The translations under genes and the position numbers were made by a program. The notes beneath the pieces were generated by a model that worked only from the letters and a program-made list of their open reading frames with translations, did no database searches and had not been told where the DNA came from. DNA of 64,000 nt from Maylandia zebra (lineage: Eukaryota; Chordata; Actinopteri; Cichliformes; Cichlidae), in contig NC_135176.1 in assembly GCF_041146795.1 (NCBI RefSeq), positions 29,355,786 to 29,419,785 of the forward strand, in the 5' to 3' direction. Shown here one piece after another: positions 59,201-64,000 of this stretch (positions are counted from its first letter, which is position 1; every line of letters begins with the position of its first letter).

Positions 59201-62126
59201 AGAAGTGCAAAAAGCAGTGGCCCTAAAATTGAGCCTTGTGGGACCCCATATGGCAGAGCAGGAATCAGAGCCAGCAAGGCTGATAATGCTCATCTATTTT
59301 TCTCTGCTAGGAGTACACAGTTGTAAGTCAGTAGCGGTTAATTTTGATGGTTACTTCAAACTTTCTTCTCCTGAATGGCTGCCCCTTGAACAGCATGTGG
59401 GCGGGGCTTGCGTGCTTCAAATGTTTAGATTGGGGATATCCGCTTTTTTTTTTTTTTTTACATGATATAGACCTAATAGTAGAAAAAACTGCCTGAAGTG
59501 ACGTCTTTAGAGCCGCCTGAAGTTTCAGCTTGTACAAACAATGACCTCATTGCTGTAAAAGTATATTTATGGCTCAAAATAAGGAAGGGTTCACTTTTTA
59601 AATATAATTTAATAATTTTCAAAGTGAAAGCAGCTGTTGCCTCTCAGATGAGAGGTCAACACTGGAGCTTCCTTACTATCAGTTCCACAAAGAAACCACA
59701 ACTAGTCACTTCTAAAACAGAACTGAAGCTGTGTTAAAGGTATCATGTATGGCCCATAAAGTCAAAATCATACAATCCCTATTCCGGCAACTCTTTCAAA
59801 CTGCTGTAATGCTCTCGATCAAGACTCTAAAGTGTAATATTTGAGTTTTGACCTGTGACTTCTTTTTCACCAACAACTCTGTACCTCGATGATAGAGCGC
59901 TGTGAGGAAACCCAGGCGGTCATTCCCATGAAACAGGGCTTGTTCAATCTCCATCTCCCGGCGTGACAGCGGCCGGCTGGACGCAAAGCGTTGTGGGCGG
60001 GACAGAAGCTCCATCCGGGCGGCGATTTTGTCTTTAATTGCCTGCAGGCGCTCTTCCTTTGCACCTGGAGCTGCACACACACCGTGGGACTGTGTGGGAA
60101 GAAAGGCATTCATGTAAAGGACATGTGCATTAGCCTTGCTTGAGTGTTTTTCTCTAAAAATAATCCCTCAAAACTTTCGAGAAACTCTTACATTGATGCA
60201 ATAAAAAAAATTGTGCATACTCTGAGATGAAATTGGTGAAAAGATCCCCACAAATTCATAAGGAAAAACCTCAAAGTCTCTGAGATTTAAGTTACGCATT
60301 AACCAGTGAAAACTTAAATACATGATCATGTTGGAGAAACTCTACTATCTCGTTTACCCAGGTTTCCCAAAAAAAAAAAGGTTTTGGACACTTTTTCCGA
60401 AAAGTCTTTGACACAGTTGTATAATGGACTCACGACATGTTTTGTGGTGTGGAAACACTCCACACCACAAAACAAACCCAGCCTCTGCTGTTTGGAGCCG
60501 CCTCTCTGTCCTCCGGGGATGTTTTACCTTCTCTGCTGTCTCTGGTGCATCTCTGCTCTGCCACAGCTGGATCTCGGTGTCATTCAGGCCCAGCTCCCGC
60601 AGGCTGGCCAGTTCCTTCTCCCCATCCTGCAGGGCCTGGAACTGGGAAAGGCTCTTCACTCCTGCTGCCTGCTCCCCAAACGGCCGATAAAGCGCCGCTG
60701 GGGCGAAGCACTGCCTCTTGGCTACACATCTGTTAGACAAAAATGATTTCAGAACGAGATCAAAACTAAGCTCTGGAAAAGCAGCTGTAGCCTTATCTGA
60801 GACTCTGGTTTAAAGGTCACATGGCGGCTTCAGATGTTTTAGAAAGAGAAAAGACTGTGTGTGTTTCTGTAGCCCCGAGGGCTGTGCTGCTCTGTGGGAC
60901 AGTGAGGATAACATGACACAGCATCTGACGCTTTTGTTCGAAGCACCTCACAGTAAGAAGAGTGTGGGATTTTTCTTTTATAAAGCACAGAGCGTTCAGT
61001 ACAATTGAAACGGCATGGCTTTGTCCTCCCACTGAGTAACACAAAAACAGGTCTGATTCTCTCGCTTTAATGTTTATATATTATAACTGTGTGACACGAA
61101 TTTTATCCAGCGAGAGGTAAACCACAAGCTCGCCAAAACTAAATATATATCAAGCAGATCTGACTTCAGTTTGACCAATAAATGATATCAGTATTAGATT
61201 TAAAACTGAGCTGAATTAAAAGACAATTTATGGATTTTATGTCAATATTGACAGGGTTCACAGGTGATCAGGGTCCTTCAGCTGTTCCACACCCTTACTT
61301 TAGAATAGAATATCTTTAATTCATTGTAACATTTAACACATACAAAGAAACTGAGTGCAATTCCAACATTGCAAAGGTTGAAAAGTGGGGAACACATATA
61401 CAAAGCACTAAACTACTGCATTTAAACTTCTTGCCATTTAAATCAAGAGGTGATCAAACTTTTCAAGTTGTATCTCCTAAATTTTGAAACAGACTTCCAC
61501 AGCTCATCAGGTCTACTGAATCTTAGGTTTGAAAGGGTGAAAGATTATTTTTGGCTCTTGTTCTTCTAACGTGTGTATGCAGGAATGAATATCTGATCAT
61601 GTGTTTGAAAGTCTGAATATGTATATTTATCTTATGCATTTATTATTATTATTATTATTATTATTGTTATTGTTATTGTATTTATCTTTATTTTTTTAAT
61701 TTTTGGAGGGTACCTTTCAGTGAGTGCATAGTGTCTGTTTTTGCAGAATATATTGCTATACAGCATTTGTGTAGATGCTAATGCACTGCAGGAGGTCACA
61801 GTGTGGTAGATGTAGATGAGGTGTCATATCTACTACTTGTCCTCAGTTCACTTAATAACTGCAGAACTGAAAGAAAATCTACATGACATTAGGGACAAAC
61901 ATTGAAGTTTGTGTACATGATGTGATATTTCACCATACTGGACTCTAAATTTTGCACTGTGCCTCAACGTTATGCAGACATCATGTATAATGCTTTCTCC
62001 TGTTCTGACCGTTCAATGTCGACGTCAGTGTGGAGCTGCTGCAGCAAGAGGCCATGCAGCTGCCGCTGGCCCTCGGTCTCCTGCTCTTCCAGCAGCGGGC
62101 CATCCTCACAGGGTCGCCGGGTCACT
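56125..62126 (-). CDS. rbm41: RNA-binding protein 41, six exons, start exon not identified
   Basis: RBM41 is a nuclear RRM protein related to RNPC3 (U11/U12-65K) and reported to bind U12 snRNA in the minor spliceosome. Exons in transcript order: 62010-62126, 60528-60729, 59885-60089, 57979-58496, 57280-57427, 56125-56264; phases are compatible throughout, about 442 codons. The conserved N-terminal part has ETEGQRQLHGLLLQQL, CFAPAALYRPFGEQAAGVKS, LSQFQALQDGEKELASLREL and LSRREMEIEQALF. A low-complexity Gln/Ser region follows, then IPRFRNYQPGKPSK and the RRM. The RRM shows RNP2 (LCVKNL) and RNP1 (KGQAFITL), ending LLGKPLVVEFGRERQ with an acidic/basic tail. Human RBM41 is about 413 residues. The first coding exon is not found; it lies within 62127-64000 or beyond. 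Two donors (GTCAGA, GTCTCA) are weak. Confidence 0.9.
56265..57279. other. rbm41 intron splitting the RRM
   Basis: About 1 kb, unique by eye; a 111-codon plus-strand frame at 56503-56838 has no recognisable character. Confidence 0.5.
57280..57427 (-). CDS. rbm41: rbm41 exon (first half of RRM)
   Basis: Acceptor TTTGTGTAG|GTCCTG, donor CTGCCAG|GTGAGA. Translation VLCVKNLSPQASVAQLVALF then SRFERMDRPPVLYRVLTGRM, ending KGQAFITLP. RNP2 and RNP1 are both present; the Gln in RNP1 replaces the more usual aromatic residue, as in human RBM41. Confidence 0.92.
57428..57978. other. rbm41 intron, nothing notable
   Basis: Unique sequence between the RRM exon and the low-complexity exon. Confidence 0.55.
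57979..58496 (-). CDS. rbm41: rbm41 exon (low-complexity region to start of RRM)
   Basis: Acceptor CATCACAG|AT completes an Asp codon; donor TCCAAG|GTCTCA is weak but in frame. Begins DEDKKENQQGASSSDPLDSI, passes through a Gln/Ser/Asp-rich disordered part, and ends VTGEIVTITDEEILKNRESE, EGIRSIPRFRNYQPGKPSK, the family's pre-RRM motif. Confidence 0.9.
58740..59290 (-). mobile_element. L2-clade LINE fragment with reverse transcriptase remnant
   Basis: On the minus strand, GVPQGSILGPLLF and HGIYFHCYANDTQIY are reverse-transcriptase motifs; the catalytic box YADD has become YAND. Frame decay follows. The rest (to about 58740) reads as the 3' continuation of the same element. It lies in the rbm41 intron, same strand as the gene. 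Confidence 0.75.
59291..59884. other. rbm41 intron, remainder
   Basis: A poly(T) run at about 59446-59459 and otherwise unique AT-rich sequence. Confidence 0.5.
59885..60089 (-). CDS. rbm41: rbm41 exon (helical, SRREMEIE block)
   Basis: Acceptor CCCACACAG|TCCCAC, donor CATCGAG|GTACAG, phase 0 to 1. Translation SHGVCAAPGAKEERLQAIKD, KIAARMELLSRPQRFASSRP, LSRREMEIEQALFHGNDRLG, FLTALYHR. A later AG about 19 bases inside could serve as an alternative acceptor. Confidence 0.87.
60439..60473. repeat. Perfect 15-bp hairpin near an rbm41 donor site
   Basis: GTTTTGTGGTGTGGA, loop AACAC, then the exact reverse complement. It lies in the intron about 55 bases past the 60528 exon edge, on the transcribed side. 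Confidence 0.85.
60528..60729 (-). CDS. rbm41: rbm41 exon (FAPxxxYRPFG block)
   Basis: Acceptor CTAACAG|ATGTGT, donor GAGAAG|GTAAAA. Encodes CVAKRQCFAPAALYRPFGEQ, AAGVKSLSQFQALQDGEKEL and ASLRELGLNDTEIQLWQSRD, closely matching the RBM41 family-specific domain. Confidence 0.9.
60730..62009. other. rbm41 intron
   Basis: Contains a retroposon-tail-like segment at about 61300-61385 (AGAATAGAATATCTTTAATT), an ATT microsatellite (61639-61678) and one copy of a roughly 80-bp duplicated segment (about 61763-61865). Confidence 0.5.
61639..61678. repeat. (ATT)n microsatellite
   Basis: About nine ATT units followed by three GTTATT-type units. Confidence 0.9.
62010..62126 (-). CDS. rbm41: rbm41 exon, N-terminal conserved region
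   Basis: Acceptor AATTTGTCAG|A; translation VTRRPCEDGPLLEEQETEGQ then RQLHGLLLQQLHTDVDIE, matching the ELETEGERQLKSLL start of human RBM41. The donor GAACG|GTCAGA is unusual but gives the phase needed by the next exon (an Arg codon is completed). The start codon must lie upstream. Confidence 0.8.
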
Positions 62127-62413
62127 CTGACAAATTTAACACAGACACACAGCAGTTCAGAGACTCACTGGATGCTGATATAAAAGAGATATACCTTTTA
62201 AAACTGGCTAAAAAGGCCACAACTAAGTTCACAAGACTGAATCAAGTTGGAGGTGTCAACTAGTACGGCTTTCTAGAAAAAGTGCCTGAAATCACTAAAC
62301 CACATCTGATGCAAACAACAGTAATAACATCTGTATTTATTTTAGCTTCCCGGAATTCTCAAAATAAAATTAACAACATTGTGAAAAATGACCTCAGATC
62401 ACCTGCTTACAAC

Positions 62414-62915
62414 TGGTGCTGGGCCATTGTTGACAGTAATACCGGTATAATGTTGGGCAACGATAAGAAAATGAAATATCGCGATAGAATATGGGTAAAA
62501 CGCGCATGCGCAGTGCCTTTGTTTTCATACACACATGGCGGAAAAAGCATGGCGGCGACAGAGAATGAGGAGGGCGAAAGCGGATTGTTAAATGAAACGG
62601 ATGAACCAGAATTGGTTTGTAAAAATGCAAAAACTTCAGTGGTGTGGAACTGGTTTGGCTTTCGTCCGTCAGACACACAACAAAGCACTATCTTTGGTAG
62701 AGCATGCTAGCGGGCCGTCGTTATTACCGTGTTTTTTGGAAAATACGGCACACTTAAAATCGATCCTTTGATTTTTCTGAAAATCGACAGTGCCCCTTAT
62801 AATATAATATAAATATAAATTTGTCTAGTGTCAATTATATCGTCAGTTATATCGTTATCGCAAATTTTCAAATGTATGTCGTGATAAATATTTTTGGTCA
62901 TATCGCCCTGCTCTA
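62414..62915 (+). mobile_element. Internally deleted hAT transposon (502 bp) with perfect target duplication
   Basis: Perfect 8-bp duplication CTTACAAC flanks it (62406-62413 and 62916-62923). Ends TGGTGCTGGGCCAT and ATCGCCCTGCTCTA are inverted repeats (10 of 14). Inner regions with TATCGCGATA-like motifs are typical of fish hAT copies. Confidence 0.9.
62549..62710 (+). pseudogene. hAT transposase N-terminus, truncated in the BED finger
   Basis: A 53-codon frame: an acidic start MAATENEEGESGLLNETDEP, then SVVWNWFGFRPSDTQQSTIF and an early stop. VW-x-WFGF-x-P is the BED-finger entry; the first Cys of the usual CxxC is replaced by Gly just before the stop. The rest of the transposase is deleted. 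Confidence 0.72.
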
Positions 62916-64000
62916 CTTACAACTGCTAAGAGATGAAAACCCCACAGGACTGAAGGAAGATACAAACACAGAGAATCAGAGAAAGTCCTCACATTAGCGA
63001 TAATGGGTATTTTTGCTAGAAAAATGATCTAAATGATCTAATATGAGCAATTATACCAGGCCATTGCAGATTTGTGAATTCAATAAACATGGCTGTATTA
63101 TATGGACATTAGAGACTGTTGATGCTAATTTGTATTTTTTTATTAAATTGAGAATCTGGCCGACAGCAGACGCATATATGTTTTTTTGTCATTGTGTTTT
63201 TGAAAAATCCCTACCTCTATTACCAATAAATACCTGCTTTTTTCAGCAAATCATTAAACAATTTACTTGGTAAATTATTGTAAAGTAAATACTGTCTTGG
63301 AGTGCCTATCCCTACATTATAAATGCTTTTATCAAGTGCCAGAATTAGTTTGGAATTATAAATCTTCACAAAACACAGAATATTACGCAAGCTTGCAGTA
63401 GGTTTTTGCAATATGCACTGATATATGTATGTAGATGCCCTGCAGGAGGTCACACTGTCATATCTACTGCTTGTCCCAGACTCTGGGGTTGTCTGCAGCA
63501 CTGAAGGACTGTGGGACTTGTTTTAAGGTTAAAGAAATAATCTTACAATTTTGAATGAAAAAGTACTGTTTTGCTTTGAGTAAAAGTGCCAGTTCAATTC
63601 TCTGGCATATCATCTTCTTGATTTTTTAGCTAGGAGACAAACATGGGCACACATATTCCTTACCATCGATGCTCATTTGAGCACTGGTGCATCATTATTA
63701 GATTTCATTCTATAAAATTTGTTTTAAAGATGTAGTACTGGATTATTGGATAACACATAAGACTCTTTTCTCAAAAAAACATCTTCAAGAAGTTTCAGGC
63801 AAAAATTATGACTTAAATATAGACTGGAGATAGCTTGCATCAGCCACATGCAATTTATGTTGCAAACATGACATCACCCATTGGTTAGTGAAGTCTCGTT
63901 CAGAAGCCTTGAGGTGCGTGTTTTTGCTGTCGACGTCTTGGTGTTTTGAGACCACGCGTGAGGATTAAGGGCGCGTTTGGAAAAACTGCATCCTCACTAA

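Larger units (their letters stand above)
62127..64000. other. rbm41 5' intron / upstream sequence
   Basis: Holds the hAT copy at 62414-62915 and a second copy of the duplicated segment at about 63419-63510. The last 100 bases are more CpG-rich (GACCACGCGTGAGG, GGGCGCGTTTGG), possibly the approach to the rbm41 promoter or first exon. No start-codon exon can be named. Confidence 0.4.

Noticed and set aside
60384..60746. Plus-strand frames antisense to rbm41
   Set aside because: Shadows of the conserved minus-strand exon at 60528-60729.

Overview
The window is vertebrate nuclear DNA, most likely from a percomorph teleost. The signs are short exons with GT-AG borders inside long AT-rich introns, fish-type L2, RTE, L1, Tc1 and hAT repeats, and three genes that read as fish orthologues of mammalian CLIP2, CLDN2 and RBM41. 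Gene names rest on remembered family sequence, not on a search.

Left two thirds (about 0.9-38.8 kb, minus strand): the 5' part of clip2, the microtubule plus-end protein CLIP-115. Nine coding exons (936-35496) join in frame to give about 604 residues: a basic Ser-rich N-terminus, two CAP-Gly domains, a Ser-rich linker and the start of the coiled coil. The remaining exons lie beyond base 1. A non-coding first exon and promoter are likely near 38.3-39.6 kb. The introns hold a 1.76-kb hAT element with an internal minisatellite, a solo LTR with target duplication, several MITEs and a large AT/CT microsatellite.

Middle (about 39-56 kb): intergenic sequence rich in decayed repeats around one compact plus-strand gene, cldn2 (one coding exon, 50058-50879, probably with an upstream non-coding exon). 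It encodes a tight-junction claudin of 273 residues ending in a PDZ ligand. A 5'-truncated L1-like insertion with a long target duplication and poly(A) sits at 54.1-54.75 kb, and a Tc1-like relic between direct repeats at 52.1-52.9 kb.

Right end (56.1-64 kb, minus strand): rbm41, an RRM protein linked to the minor spliceosome, in six in-window exons; the start codon exon is not identified. cldn2 and rbm41 face each other tail to tail. They are also close neighbours on human Xq22.3, whereas CLIP2 is on 7q11.23. The three proteins share no pathway that I know of, so the grouping is synteny rather than a functional cluster. I found no RNA genes, CRISPR array or convincing new multi-gene system. 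The most unusual sequences are several precisely delimited transposons, including one whose coding region is broken by a minisatellite, and a few near-perfect hairpins.
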